DNA of 47,352 nt. Origin: Marinomonas shanghaiensis (GTDB taxonomy: Bacteria; Pseudomonadota; Gammaproteobacteria; Pseudomonadales; Marinomonadaceae). Below the pieces are notes generated by a model. That model ran no database searches and was not told where the DNA came from. It worked only from the letters and a program-made list of their open reading frames with translations. Location of the stretch: NCBI RefSeq assembly GCF_003259175.1, contig NZ_QGOK01000029.1:1-47352 (forward strand), given 5' to 3'. Position 1 is the first letter of the stretch, and the number at the start of each line of letters is the position of its first letter. Shown here in pieces: positions 23,787 to 32,410 of this stretch. The translations under genes were made by a program, and so were the position numbers.

Positions 23787-24796
23787 TGGATTTAGCACTT
23801 TTTTACTTCCTTGTCTTAGGCTTTGCTATCTTTATGTACGTGTTACTCGATGGTTTCGATCTAGGGATTGGTATTCTCTACCCTTGGTTTGACCAAGAAG
23901 GCGAGCGAGATCATTTAATGCGCTCTATTTCACACGTGTGGGATGGCAACGAAACCTGGCTAGTGTTTGGTGGCGTGGTGTTGTTCGCTGCGTTTCCCGC
24001 CGCTTACGCAGGTATTGCTTCGACCTTTTATTTGCCCATCATGATCATGCTATTTGCGTTGATCTTTCGTGGTGTGGCGTTCGAATACCGGTTTAAATCC
24101 GATACCTCTCGACCTTATTGGGATTTTGCCTTTAGTGCGGGTTCTGCCATCGCGGCGTTTTGTCAAGGCATGTTACTCGGCTCCATCGTTCAAGGCGTAC
24201 CAGTCGGTGTCGATAGCTTATCCAGCCTACATTGGTTAACGCCTTTTTCTATCCTAACAGGCTTTTCTGTTATGGCAGGTTATGCGCTATTAGCCGCTTG
24301 TTATTTGTTTATGAAAAGTCGTGGACGTATTCAAGCGCACGCAGCCAAGTTAGGCAAACGACTCTTGCTGATCACCATTTTAGCCATGGTAATGGTAAGT
24401 TTATGGACAGTGGCAAGCCAAGTAGACATTCGTCAACGTTGGTTTTCTGGCTTGAATTTTTTGTGGCTATCGCCCTTACCAATAATCACCTTGGTGGTCG
24501 CGGTTTTAGCTTGGAGAGATTTAAACAGCCATTCGTCTGGCGTCATTCGTCATGAAGGTCGACCTTTTTGGTACGCCGCAACGCTCTTCTTGCTGGGCTT
24601 TGCCGGTCTTGTGGTTGGTTTGTTTCCCTATCTCATTCCAAGACAGCTCACCTTTATGGAAGCCGCCTCACCAGACAGCAGCTTGCTTTTCTTACTGCCG
24701 GGTATATGCATCTTCGTGCCCTTGATTTGTACCTATACTTTATGGGGCTATCGCGTCTTCGCAGGCAAGGTGGAAGATTATCAGGAGGGTTACTAA
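23786..24796 (+). CDS. cioB: Cyanide-insensitive terminal oxidase subunit II (CioB)
   Basis: Second large subunit of the bd-type oxidase, 336 aa. Landmarks are the N-terminal YVLLDGFDLGIGIL, then HVWDGNETWLVFGGVVLFAAFP and FRGVAFEYRFK, all typical of CydB/CioB. Eight or so membrane helices are visible. ATGATG follows AAGGAG at 23773-23778; the second ATG (23786) has the better seven-base spacing and overlaps the cioA TGA by one base. The stop TAA overlaps the ATG of the next small gene (TAATG). Confidence 0.95.
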   Translation: MDLALFYFLVLGFAIFMYVLLDGFDLGIGILYPWFDQEGERDHLMRSISHVWDGNETWLVFGGVVLFAAFPAAYAGIASTFYLPIMIMLFALIFRGVAFEYRFKSDTSRPYWDFAFSAGSAIAAFCQGMLLGSIVQGVPVGVDSLSSLHWLTPFSILTGFSVMAGYALLAACYLFMKSRGRIQAHAAKLGKRLLLITILAMVMVSLWTVASQVDIRQRWFSGLNFLWLSPLPIITLVVAVLAWRDLNSHSSGVIRHEGRPFWYAATLFLLGFAGLVVGLFPYLIPRQLTFMEAASPDSSLLFLLPGICIFVPLICTYTLWGYRVFAGKVEDYQEGY

Positions 24797-24933
24797 TGTC
24801 ATTGAAAAGCCTCAAAGACAAAGCCGCTAGACTCAAAACATGGCAATGGTTTTTACTTCTCTATGGCATTGGCTTTATCGCCATATTAACAACATCCTAT
24901 GGCATTAAACTGCTTATGACAGGTTTGCCTTAA
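24796..24933 (+). CDS. DUF2474-like small membrane protein of the cio operon
   Basis: A 45-residue peptide with a basic N-terminus (KSLKDKAARLKTWQW) and one membrane helix (FLLLYGIGFIAILTTSYGIKLL). Short proteins of this build (DUF2474) regularly follow cioB/cydB and are thought to be accessory subunits or assembly aids for CIO-type oxidases. AGGAGG at 24782-24787 sits eight bases before the ATG, and TAATG couples it to cioB. It is the last gene before a strong terminator. Confidence 0.8.
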   Translation: MSLKSLKDKAARLKTWQWFLLLYGIGFIAILTTSYGIKLLMTGLP

Positions 24934-24951
24934 CGATTTTGTGCAGCAAAA

Positions 24952-24987
24952 AAAACCGCACTTTAACGCTTTAAAGTGCGGTTTTTT
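24952..24987. terminator. Bidirectional terminator between cio and TRAP genes
   Basis: AAAAACCGCACTTTAA pairs with TTAAAGTGCGGTTTTT across loop CGCT. The A-run before and T-run after let it work on both strands, ending the rightward cio operon and the leftward TRAP operon. Confidence 0.9.
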
Positions 24988-25023
24988 TGCATTGAACAAT
25001 CAGTAACTGCGGTAATAAATAAT

Positions 25024-26976
25024 TTACGCTTTCGCGGTTTTCAACGTATCTGCCTTCGCCCCTAAACGCGCTTTGACCAGCAACACGGCAAATACCAGCA
25101 CACCTAATACACGTGCACTGACCACAAATAAAGACGTATCCGTTGCCGCGGCAGGCCAAGCAATTAACACAGCGGCAACCACATACAATAAACGAGTCAG
25201 CCAGGATAAAGGCTCACGTAACCAACCAGAAAAGCCAATGCTCATGGACGCTGTCGCCAAAGTCGCAAAAGTAATCGCGGCAATCACACTGGTTGTTGTA
25301 CCAATCAGCAACACACCCGGCATGGTCACAAACAAAAATGGCACGAGCAGTTTTACAAACCCCAAACGCATAGACTCCACCGAGGTTTCATTCGCATCAG
25401 CACCAGAGATCGTGGCCGCCGCATAGGCTGCCAAGGCGACAGGAGGCGTTATGGCCGACACCAATCCGAAGTAGAAAATAAACATATGTGCCGATAACGC
25501 TTCCATACCAAGCTGTGTCATGGCAGGAGCCACCAATACAGCCAACAAAAGGTACGCAGCGGATGTCGGTAAGCCCATTCCCAAAACAAAAGACGCCAGT
25601 GCTGTGAGCAATAGTACCGCCCACAGATTGCCGTCGCCCAGTTCAATAATCAAACCCGACAGCATCAGGCCCATGCCAGTGAGATTCAAAACCCCAATGA
25701 TCACACCCGCCGCGGCAACCGCTGCCACAATTGGCAAAGTAGCAGACAAGGTTTCTTTGCACGCTGAAATAAGGTCGAACACATTGATGCGCGTTTCTTT
25801 CTTCCAAGGACAAACCACTAAACCAGCCAAAATGCCCATTACCGCGGCTTGAGTTGGCGATTTGCCAGAGATCATCAAACCAATCAACACCACCAATGGC
25901 AGCAAAAGATAACTCTTTGTTTTCAAGGTGTTGAGCAATAACTGTAAGCCTGCATCAGTGTCTCTTGCTAAATTTAGACGTCCTGCTTCAAGGCGCACAG
26001 CAATCATCAAGGCAAAAATATACAAGAGCGCTGGCACCAACGCCGCCAATGCGACTTCAGCGTAAGGAATGCCAATCATTTCCGCCATTAAAAACGCAGC
26101 GGCCCCCATTACTGGCGGCATAATTTGCCCCGCAGATGATGCCGCCGCCTCAATGGCGCCAGCCAGTTTCGCACTGTAACCGACCCGTTTCATCAATGGG
26201 ATTGTAAAGGTTCCTGTGGTCACCACGTTCGCAACCGCACTGCCATTAAGGGAGCCGAGCAATGCACTCGACAAAGCCGCCGATAGGCCAGGGCCGCCTT
26301 GCACTCGCCCTGTAACGCCTCGCGCAATATCAACAAATACCTCACCTGTGCCTATCTTGGTTAAGATGGCACCAAACAAGCCGAAGAGAAAAATATACTC
26401 AACGGCAACGCCCATCGGCACACCGAAAACACCTTCGGTAGAAAGCATTAAAGTAGACGTTAGACGGCTAAGATCGTAACCACTGTGTCCATATTTGCCA
26501 GGTATAACATCCCCAAAATACGCATACAAAAACGCCAACGCCATTAATATAACGAGAGCCCTACCTACTGCGATACGGACGAAGACAAACACCACTAAAA
26601 TTAACGCAATAAAGATACCTCGGTCTTGCTCAACCGACATGGCACCTCGCATGACAATATCAATGTAGTTATGCCATAAATAAGGACCGGGAATGGCGGC
26701 CAACAGAGCCAACGTATAAAACACTCCCCGGCTCAGGACATTGTTGTATCTCAGTGCATAAAGCAGCATAGCGGCCGCGGCGACAAATGAAAAAAACAAC
26801 GACCTCAACAGTAATGCGGTAATGCCACCATAATAAGCACCGTAAAGCACAAGACCGGCGATTCCAGCGGCGACCACACTGAACAACAAAGAAACAATTA
26901 GACGCTCCTTGCCGCCCACAAATTTTGATTCAAGGAGCAAGCTTTGAGGGCCATTGCTGGAATCTAAGTTCAACAT
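25024..26976 (-). CDS. TRAP transporter fused permease (DctQ-DctM, TAXI system)
   Basis: Large inner-membrane permease of a tripartite ATP-independent periplasmic transporter with small and large membrane subunits fused (4TM/12TM type), 650 aa. The DctM-like core shows GSAVANVVTTGTFTIPLMKRV, then AAASSAGQIMPPVMGAAAFL and the repeat-like GMGLPTSAAYLLLAVLVAPAM and PPVALAAYAAA segments. It drives solute uptake with a Na+ gradient and depends on the binding protein encoded ten bases upstream. The substrate is unknown; TAXI systems include glutamate and C4-dicarboxylate transporters. Confidence 0.92.
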   Translation of the reverse strand: MLNLDSSNGPQSLLLESKFVGGKERLIVSLLFSVVAAGIAGLVLYGAYYGGITALLLRSLFFSFVAAAAMLLYALRYNNVLSRGVFYTLALLAAIPGPYLWHNYIDIVMRGAMSVEQDRGIFIALILVVFVFVRIAVGRALVILMALAFLYAYFGDVIPGKYGHSGYDLSRLTSTLMLSTEGVFGVPMGVAVEYIFLFGLFGAILTKIGTGEVFVDIARGVTGRVQGGPGLSAALSSALLGSLNGSAVANVVTTGTFTIPLMKRVGYSAKLAGAIEAAASSAGQIMPPVMGAAAFLMAEMIGIPYAEVALAALVPALLYIFALMIAVRLEAGRLNLARDTDAGLQLLLNTLKTKSYLLLPLVVLIGLMISGKSPTQAAVMGILAGLVVCPWKKETRINVFDLISACKETLSATLPIVAAVAAAGVIIGVLNLTGMGLMLSGLIIELGDGNLWAVLLLTALASFVLGMGLPTSAAYLLLAVLVAPAMTQLGMEALSAHMFIFYFGLVSAITPPVALAAYAAATISGADANETSVESMRLGFVKLLVPFLFVTMPGVLLIGTTTSVIAAITFATLATASMSIGFSGWLREPLSWLTRLLYVVAAVLIAWPAAATDTSLFVVSARVLGVLVFAVLLVKARLGAKADTLKTAKA

Positions 26977-26986
26977 AATGACTCTC

Positions 26987-27925
26987 CTAGTTGCCGCTTA
27001 CTTCGTCATAATATTTTTTCGCACCTGGATGCAAAGCAATAGGCGTGTGTTTAGCCGTTTCTAATGAAATCGATTTCGCTTGAGGATGAATCTGCCCTAG
27101 TTCTTCGAGATGCGAAAAAATCGTTTGAGTGATGTTGTACACCTTGCTCTGATCTTCTTTGCCACTCGTAAACAAAATAGCAGGGTCATTAATCATCATC
27201 ACTTGTGCAGTCTGATCTGGGTAGGTTCCAGCTGGTAAAGAGTAAGCTTGGTAGAAAGGGTATTTCTGGATCAAACTATCCAATTTATTAACCTCGACGG
27301 ATAACAAGGTCATGTCCGTTTGAGAATCAAGATCAATCAAAGATGAGGTCGGCGCACCCGCTAACACTACCGCGGCATCGACTTGGCCGTTCACTAATGC
27401 TTTTACCCCCTCAGTGTAAGAAAGGAATCGTGGCGTAACGTCTTCAAACACACCGTACTCTTGCAACAATCGTGTCGCTAATACCGCTGCATTACTGCCT
27501 GGAGGCCCCATACTGACACGTTTGCCTTTTAACGCTTCAAATGAATCCACTCCGGTTCCAGAGATGGTCGCAACTTGCAGTACCGCCGGATACAAATAAG
27601 CAATACCAGCCACATCCAAGGGTCCACTCACTTTAAATGGGCCTTCGCCATTTTTAGCTTCAAACAGTGTTGAGGAAGAGGAAAGCCCCATTGTCATCTG
27701 GCCCGCGGCAACACGATGATTGTTCTCTACAGACGCCCCTGTCACTTCAGCCCTTGCTGTCGTGTTGTCCATGTGTTTGTTAAGAGTCTCAGAAATGCCT
27801 GCGCCAATCACATAAAACAGGCCACCGGTTCCGCCAGTACCAATGGATACTCGCTCTGCCGCTTGCACAGGACTGTTTACTAAAGTCGCACAGAAAGCGC
27901 TCGCTATAAGCAGTTTTTTAAACAT
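26987..27925 (-). CDS. TAXI-family TRAP solute-binding protein
   Basis: Periplasmic receptor of the TRAP system, 312 aa. A cleavable signal peptide (FKKLLIASAFCATLVNSPVQAA) is followed by the TAXI signature VSIGTGGTGGLFYVIGAGIS. The glycine-rich MGPPGSNAAVLATRLL and TLLSVEVNKLDSLIQKYPFY segments are typical of the family. I start at the ATG at 27925 because the upstream in-frame TTG contains its own Shine-Dalgarno (GGAG, six bases before the ATG). It precedes the permease in one leftward operon. Tandem 11-bp repeats about 70 bases upstream suggest control by an OmpR-family regulator, probably the one encoded at 30564. Confidence 0.93.
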   Translation of the reverse strand: MFKKLLIASAFCATLVNSPVQAAERVSIGTGGTGGLFYVIGAGISETLNKHMDNTTARAEVTGASVENNHRVAAGQMTMGLSSSSTLFEAKNGEGPFKVSGPLDVAGIAYLYPAVLQVATISGTGVDSFEALKGKRVSMGPPGSNAAVLATRLLQEYGVFEDVTPRFLSYTEGVKALVNGQVDAAVVLAGAPTSSLIDLDSQTDMTLLSVEVNKLDSLIQKYPFYQAYSLPAGTYPDQTAQVMMINDPAILFTSGKEDQSKVYNITQTIFSHLEELGQIHPQAKSISLETAKHTPIALHPGAKKYYDEVSGN

Positions 27926-27990
27926 AGTATTCTCCAATTTATTTTTGTTTTGGGACTATTTTTCAAAGTACATAGAGCACTCTAGCGAGG

Positions 27991-28012
27991 AAACCTTTCA
28001 TGAACCTTTCAT
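27991..28012. promoter_or_regulatory. Tandem 11-bp direct repeats, candidate response-regulator site
   Basis: AAACCTTTCAT and GAACCTTTCAT lie head to tail (10 of 11 bases identical), 66-87 bases before the TAXI start codon. Tandem sites at one helical turn are the usual target of OmpR/TctD-type regulators. The nearest such regulator is two genes away. Confidence 0.55.
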
Positions 28013-28035
28013 GGTGGGTGAATAACCGATAAAAG

Positions 28036-29151
28036 TTATGGCAATGACACGGATGAAGCATTATGCGGAACAGGCTGCATGGCATTGTCCCATTCTTGGT
28101 AAATCAGCTGTTTTTTAGCATCATCCGTTTGAATAAGCAGTTCAAGCCCAAGTGGAATCGGTCGGAAAATACCGTGCGGCAACTTACTGAGTTCCTCTCG
28201 ACTATAAGGGCCTATCGCCTTGGTACTGATTGGTGTGATAGCGGATTGATTCGCCAATATATGCTGTCCCTCTGGAGACAGTAAAAGATCAATAAAACGC
28301 TTTGCCAATGTTGGCTGTCGTGCGTCACGGGGAATAAAGGCGGTACGCATAATAATCGATGTATAGTCCGTTGGCATGATGGTTTTAATCCACGGGTATT
28401 GCTGACTCCATTGATAGGCATAAGCACCGACAAGATTATAAGCAATAAAAATCTGCCCTTTTAATAAAGCCGTCAGCATCGCTGACGTATCCGTATAAAG
28501 TCGAGCCTGATGAGTGCCAAAGGCTTCCAGTAGCCGTCCATAACTACGAGACTGCTGTCCATCATAAGCCCAAGCTAAATAGCCCAAGCCCGATTGTTGA
28601 ATATCAAATAGTCCTATTTTATCGTCTAACAAATGATTCTTACTGCGGATCAAATTCAATAACTGCTCACGACTCTGAGGCAAGGCTTCTCCCGCTAAAA
28701 TATCCGTATTGATCGCCGTCACGATAGGCTCGTAAGTAAAACCAAACAGCTCATTTCTCCAATGTGAATCCTTGGGGACATTGCTCAGCTCAGGGGAATC
28801 ATAAGCCAATGCATAGCCATCATTGGCCAATTTAAACTGCAGATCCATCGCAGGACTCAGCATGACATCAGGACGTGAATTTGGCCGAGAAAGAAACTGC
28901 TCGTAAAGATAGCGTGTATTGGCTTCTGTGTAGTGGATGGTGACCTCTGGGTATCTGTCTTGATAAGCCTTAAATAAAGGGGCGATAGCCTGATGATTTA
29001 TCGCGCCATACACAGACAAGACAGCCCCTTGCGATTTGGTATGGGAATTCACACTGGGAAAAATGGATTGCGTACTTTGAGGTGTATCAAGCGCCAACAC
29101 CATGCGGCTCACCAACCACAAAACAAGCCCCAATACGACCTTAGTGCTCAT
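28036..29151 (-). CDS. Periplasmic extracellular solute-binding protein linked to a two-component system
   Basis: ABC-type binding protein of 371 aa resembling the iron(III)/spermidine class (SBP family 1). It has a signal peptide (KVVLGLVLWLVSRMVLAL), then VLSVYGAINHQAIAPLFKAY with YPEVTIHY for the first lobe, and GYALAYDSPELSNVP and RFIDLLLSPEGQHILANQSA near the end. No ABC permease or ATPase genes accompany it. Instead the ATG overlaps the kinase stop by 11 bases, so it is the third gene of the regulator-kinase-SBP operon. It may present ligand to the kinase rather than feed a transporter; that is inference from order alone. Confidence 0.8.
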   Translation of the reverse strand: MSTKVVLGLVLWLVSRMVLALDTPQSTQSIFPSVNSHTKSQGAVLSVYGAINHQAIAPLFKAYQDRYPEVTIHYTEANTRYLYEQFLSRPNSRPDVMLSPAMDLQFKLANDGYALAYDSPELSNVPKDSHWRNELFGFTYEPIVTAINTDILAGEALPQSREQLLNLIRSKNHLLDDKIGLFDIQQSGLGYLAWAYDGQQSRSYGRLLEAFGTHQARLYTDTSAMLTALLKGQIFIAYNLVGAYAYQWSQQYPWIKTIMPTDYTSIIMRTAFIPRDARQPTLAKRFIDLLLSPEGQHILANQSAITPISTKAIGPYSREELSKLPHGIFRPIPLGLELLIQTDDAKKQLIYQEWDNAMQPVPHNASSVSLP

Positions 29152-30571
29152 AAGAAAGTCCTTTTCGTTGCGGAAAAATCACTTCTACAATCAATCCTGT
29201 TGGTTGGTTGTCTTTTAAATGAAATCTAGCATCATGATGTTCAGCTACCTCTTTTGCAATCGATAGACCAATACCAGAACCAGAGGTAAAGTTATCTGGA
29301 CTGCGATAGAAGTACTCAAATATATGTTCTTTGTCCTGATCTGGCACGCCAACACCTTGATCACGAATTTGCAATACGATGGGCGTATCGGGCAATTCCT
29401 TCCTCAGCATTAACGCCACTTCAACCATCCCGCCCTTCGGGCTGTATTTAATGGCATTCTCGATGATATTTTGCAGCATTTGCTTAAGGGCAAACTCATC
29501 ACCGTTAATCGTAACTTGAATATCCCCCACATAGGCAATTTCAACTTGTCGCTCTAAAGCCCACACCACCAGCTCGCGGCAGGTGTCTTTGATTACATGA
29601 TCTAACAACACCGGACTAAAAGGATGGCTTTGATAACGATGCGTTAGTGTCGCGCGATTCAGCAGTTGATTGACCGTGTTGGTTAATAGATTACTGCTTT
29701 CTAAAATATGCTGTAATTGCTTTTGACGTAACACGTCATCGGTTTCATCTATGGCATTTTGCGCCTGTGAATTCAGACCAGCCAAGGGTGTTCGTATCTG
29801 ATGAGCGGCTTCTGCCGTGAAGCGTTTTAAACGGCTTAGGGTATTATCCAATTGCGCCATAAAGTAGTTAATGCTCTTTAATAATGGCGCGATTTCACTG
29901 GGTACATTGGCTTCTAAGGGGGATAATTCTTGAGGTGAACGTTCTGTAATGGCTTGTTTAATCACTTGTAATGGCTGTAACACACGCCAGATCACAAAGA
30001 GCAATAAGAACAAAGTGATGAAGAAAAACAAGGTCACAAACTGCAATGCCATTTGACTGATTTCCGTCGCGGCAGCACGTCGTGCGTCCAATGTCTGCCC
30101 AACAATAATAAAGACATCATTGACACTATCCGCTTCTAACAAACGTTTTCCCAAGGCAACAAAACGAACTCTTTCACCTCGATAGATAGCTTCATAATAA
30201 ATAGGAATGAATTTTTCTTTTTCGTTGGACTGCTGTAGCAACTGGGTAAAGGGAATATCAGGAAGGTCTTTATAACCGGTCAGTACCTGATATTGCCCAT
30301 TCATCATGGCATAAAATGCCCGATCAGACGTTGATAACGCCAAAGTTTCAAACGCCGAAACAGGCAAATCAATAAACACTTGCGAGTCCAACATAGTGAT
30401 GTTTTCAGCCATCTGCAAAGCAGAGCCATACAAAAGCCGATCGTACGATTCTTTTGCAGCACGATTCGCGTAGAGATGTGCACTCCAAAGCGCCACCGCG
30501 TTGATGACAATCAATACCGTCGCAACCATCAGAATCAATTGCCGACGAATAGACGTCGTCGCTTTAGCCAT
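29141..30571 (-). CDS. TctE-like sensor histidine kinase
   Basis: Membrane sensor kinase of 476 aa. An N-terminal membrane helix (LILMVATVLIVINAVALWS), a periplasmic domain (about residues 32-170) with DRLLYGSALQMAENI typical of the TctE/QseC-like 2CSK_N domain, and a second helix (FVTLFFFITLFLLLFVIW) are followed by a short HAMP. The H-box is FTAEAAHQIRTPLAGL, the N-box QMLQNIIENAIKYS, G1 RDQGVGVP and G2 GSGIGLSIAKEV. It overlaps the regulator by eight bases and the SBP by 11. TctE-type kinases control tricarboxylate or dicarboxylate uptake, which fits the adjacent TRAP operon. Confidence 0.9.
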   Translation of the reverse strand: MAKATTSIRRQLILMVATVLIVINAVALWSAHLYANRAAKESYDRLLYGSALQMAENITMLDSQVFIDLPVSAFETLALSTSDRAFYAMMNGQYQVLTGYKDLPDIPFTQLLQQSNEKEKFIPIYYEAIYRGERVRFVALGKRLLEADSVNDVFIIVGQTLDARRAAATEISQMALQFVTLFFFITLFLLLFVIWRVLQPLQVIKQAITERSPQELSPLEANVPSEIAPLLKSINYFMAQLDNTLSRLKRFTAEAAHQIRTPLAGLNSQAQNAIDETDDVLRQKQLQHILESSNLLTNTVNQLLNRATLTHRYQSHPFSPVLLDHVIKDTCRELVVWALERQVEIAYVGDIQVTINGDEFALKQMLQNIIENAIKYSPKGGMVEVALMLRKELPDTPIVLQIRDQGVGVPDQDKEHIFEYFYRSPDNFTSGSGIGLSIAKEVAEHHDARFHLKDNQPTGLIVEVIFPQRKGLSYEH

Positions 30572-31235
30572 GATGCTTTTCCAGCAAATACCCTAAACCA
30601 CGAATAGTTCGAATATTAATATCGCTGTCTTGTAGAGATTTTCGTAGGCGTGCAACATAGATCTCAATCACACTGGCGTTTGGGTGCTCATTAAAATTAT
30701 AGATATGCTCAATCAACGCCTCTTTACTCAAGACCCGCCCTGTATGACTGATAAAGACTTCTAACAAACGAAACTCTCGCTGTTTTAGATCGACAATACG
30801 ACCATCAACGGTCACCGAGCAAGCTTGAAGATCCAAGCAAACATTGCCATATTCTATGGTATTTTGTGCTTGGCCTTGACTACGACGTAACAAGGCTCGG
30901 CATCGTGCTTCTAACTCGCCAAAGTCCACTGGTTTGGTCATATAGTCGTCTGCCCCCAAATCCAATAACGCTATGCGATCTTTTATTTCATTTCGTGCAG
31001 TTAAAACAATTACGGGGGTATTCGATTGTTTTTTACGTAAGGTCTGTAGAATTTGATCGCCCGTCATATCAGGCAAGTTCAGGTCCAATAACATGAGATC
31101 GTACTCTTGCAACGACAACATTTGATTGGCTTGTGATCCGGTTTGAGCAAGATCGAGGCCGTGCCCCATACGACTGATTCTTTGGCTGATGGCTTCACCT
31201 AAAATACGGTCGTCTTCCACAACTAAAATTCGCAT
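30564..31235 (-). CDS. TctD-like OmpR-family response regulator
   Basis: DNA-binding regulator of 223 aa. The receiver has VVEDDRILGE, acceptor Asp in YDLMLLDLNLPDMTGDQIL, Thr in PVIVLTARNE and Lys in DDYMTKPVDF. The winged helix ends with SVIEIYVARLRKSL and RTIRGLGYLLE. An in-frame TTG at 31250 gives a longer form; I use the ATG at 31235 where the family starts (MRILVVEDD). It is first in the operon with the kinase and SBP. Its probable target is the direct repeat upstream of the TRAP genes. Confidence 0.9.
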   Translation of the reverse strand: MRILVVEDDRILGEAISQRISRMGHGLDLAQTGSQANQMLSLQEYDLMLLDLNLPDMTGDQILQTLRKKQSNTPVIVLTARNEIKDRIALLDLGADDYMTKPVDFGELEARCRALLRRSQGQAQNTIEYGNVCLDLQACSVTVDGRIVDLKQREFRLLEVFISHTGRVLSKEALIEHIYNFNEHPNASVIEIYVARLRKSLQDSDINIRTIRGLGYLLEKHHG

Positions 31236-31497
31236 AATACTGAGACTCAATGTGTCTTCTTTATTGTTGTTAAAAAACTTTCTACCCTAGAATAATTTAT
31301 ATTAGCGTGCAAAAGAATGACTTATCTTTTCTATTAATACACTAAATGGAAAACGAATACTGTGTGCGTTTTCTTCAATAGCGTTTCGCGATCTGTGTCC
31401 TTGATTCTTTTGCTATCTGTCCATGGGCAAAGGCCGCTAAAACACGTAAAGTGGTTAGCCTATTTTCGCCTCATTACTGTACGGTTAAGGACTCACC

Positions 31498-32394
31498 ATG
31501 ATTCGCAAAGATATGTTTTTGGCGCTGATTATCATCGTTGCATGGGGCTTTAACTTTATTGTCATGCGTTGGGGCTTGGATGAATTAACCCCCATGATGT
31601 TGGGCGGGTTGCGTTTCCTTGTTATCGGCCTCATTGGGTGTTTCTTTTTCTCTCGGCCGAATACGCCGCTGTTGTGGTGTATTGGTTACGCTTTATCATT
31701 GAACTTCGGTCAGTTTGCTTTCTTATTCAGTGCCATGTCGTTTGGCATGCCGGCGGGGCTTGCGTCTTTGGTGTTGCAATCTCAAGCGATCTTTACCCTG
31801 TTATTCGCCATTTTATTGTTGAAAGAAACCGTGCGACCTTACCAAGTACTCGCTATCGGCATTGCCATTGGTGGTTTGGCCGTGATTGGATTAGACAATG
31901 AAGACACCACCATGACAGCATTAGGGTTTGGGTTAACGTTAGCCGCTGGCTCAAGCTGGGCGTTGGGGAATATTTTCACTAAGATCATCAGTAAAAAAGG
32001 CTACGATGCCAACCTAAATCTGATCGTTTGGTCAAGCTTGGTGCCACCTGTGCCCTTCTTTTTGTGTGCTTATTTTATTGATGGCGGAGACGTCATGTGG
32101 AGCAATATCGTCAATTTGAACCTAAAAACCCTCGCCACATTAGCTTACCTATCACTCTTTGCGACCTTAGCTGGCTACGGTTTATGGAGCTATTTGCTGT
32201 CTCGCTATCCAGCTGCAACGGTCGCGCCGCTCACGTTGGGCGTGCCTGTGGTTGGATTAACCTCAGCGGAAATATTTCTATCTGAAACGGTCAGTAGTAT
32301 GCAATGGGTAGGTATTTTCATTGTACTGCTGGGGTTGATACTGAACACATTTGGTGGCCGCTGGCTAAAGAAAATCAGCCAGCAGCCCGTTTAG
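31498..32394 (+). CDS. EamA-family (DMT superfamily) transporter
   Basis: Inner-membrane transporter of 298 aa with ten hydrophobic helices in two EamA repeats. Landmarks are VAWGFNFIVMRWGLDELTPM in the first repeat and the matching SSWALGNIFTK in the second, with PVVGLTSAEIFLSETVSS near the end. The family exports amino acids and other metabolites; this branch resembles YdcZ/RarD-like or PecM/YedA-type proteins, and the substrate cannot be told. The 260 bases upstream contain no clear gene. Confidence 0.9.
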   Translation: MIRKDMFLALIIIVAWGFNFIVMRWGLDELTPMMLGGLRFLVIGLIGCFFFSRPNTPLLWCIGYALSLNFGQFAFLFSAMSFGMPAGLASLVLQSQAIFTLLFAILLLKETVRPYQVLAIGIAIGGLAVIGLDNEDTTMTALGFGLTLAAGSSWALGNIFTKIISKKGYDANLNLIVWSSLVPPVPFFLCAYFIDGGDVMWSNIVNLNLKTLATLAYLSLFATLAGYGLWSYLLSRYPAATVAPLTLGVPVVGLTSAEIFLSETVSSMQWVGIFIVLLGLILNTFGGRWLKKISQQPV

Positions 32395-32410
32395 AACAGT
32401 AGAAACTTAG

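Noticed and set aside
28036..29151. Orphan ABC import system at the SBP gene
   Set aside because: No ATPase or permease gene is adjacent; gene order ties the binding protein to the kinase instead.
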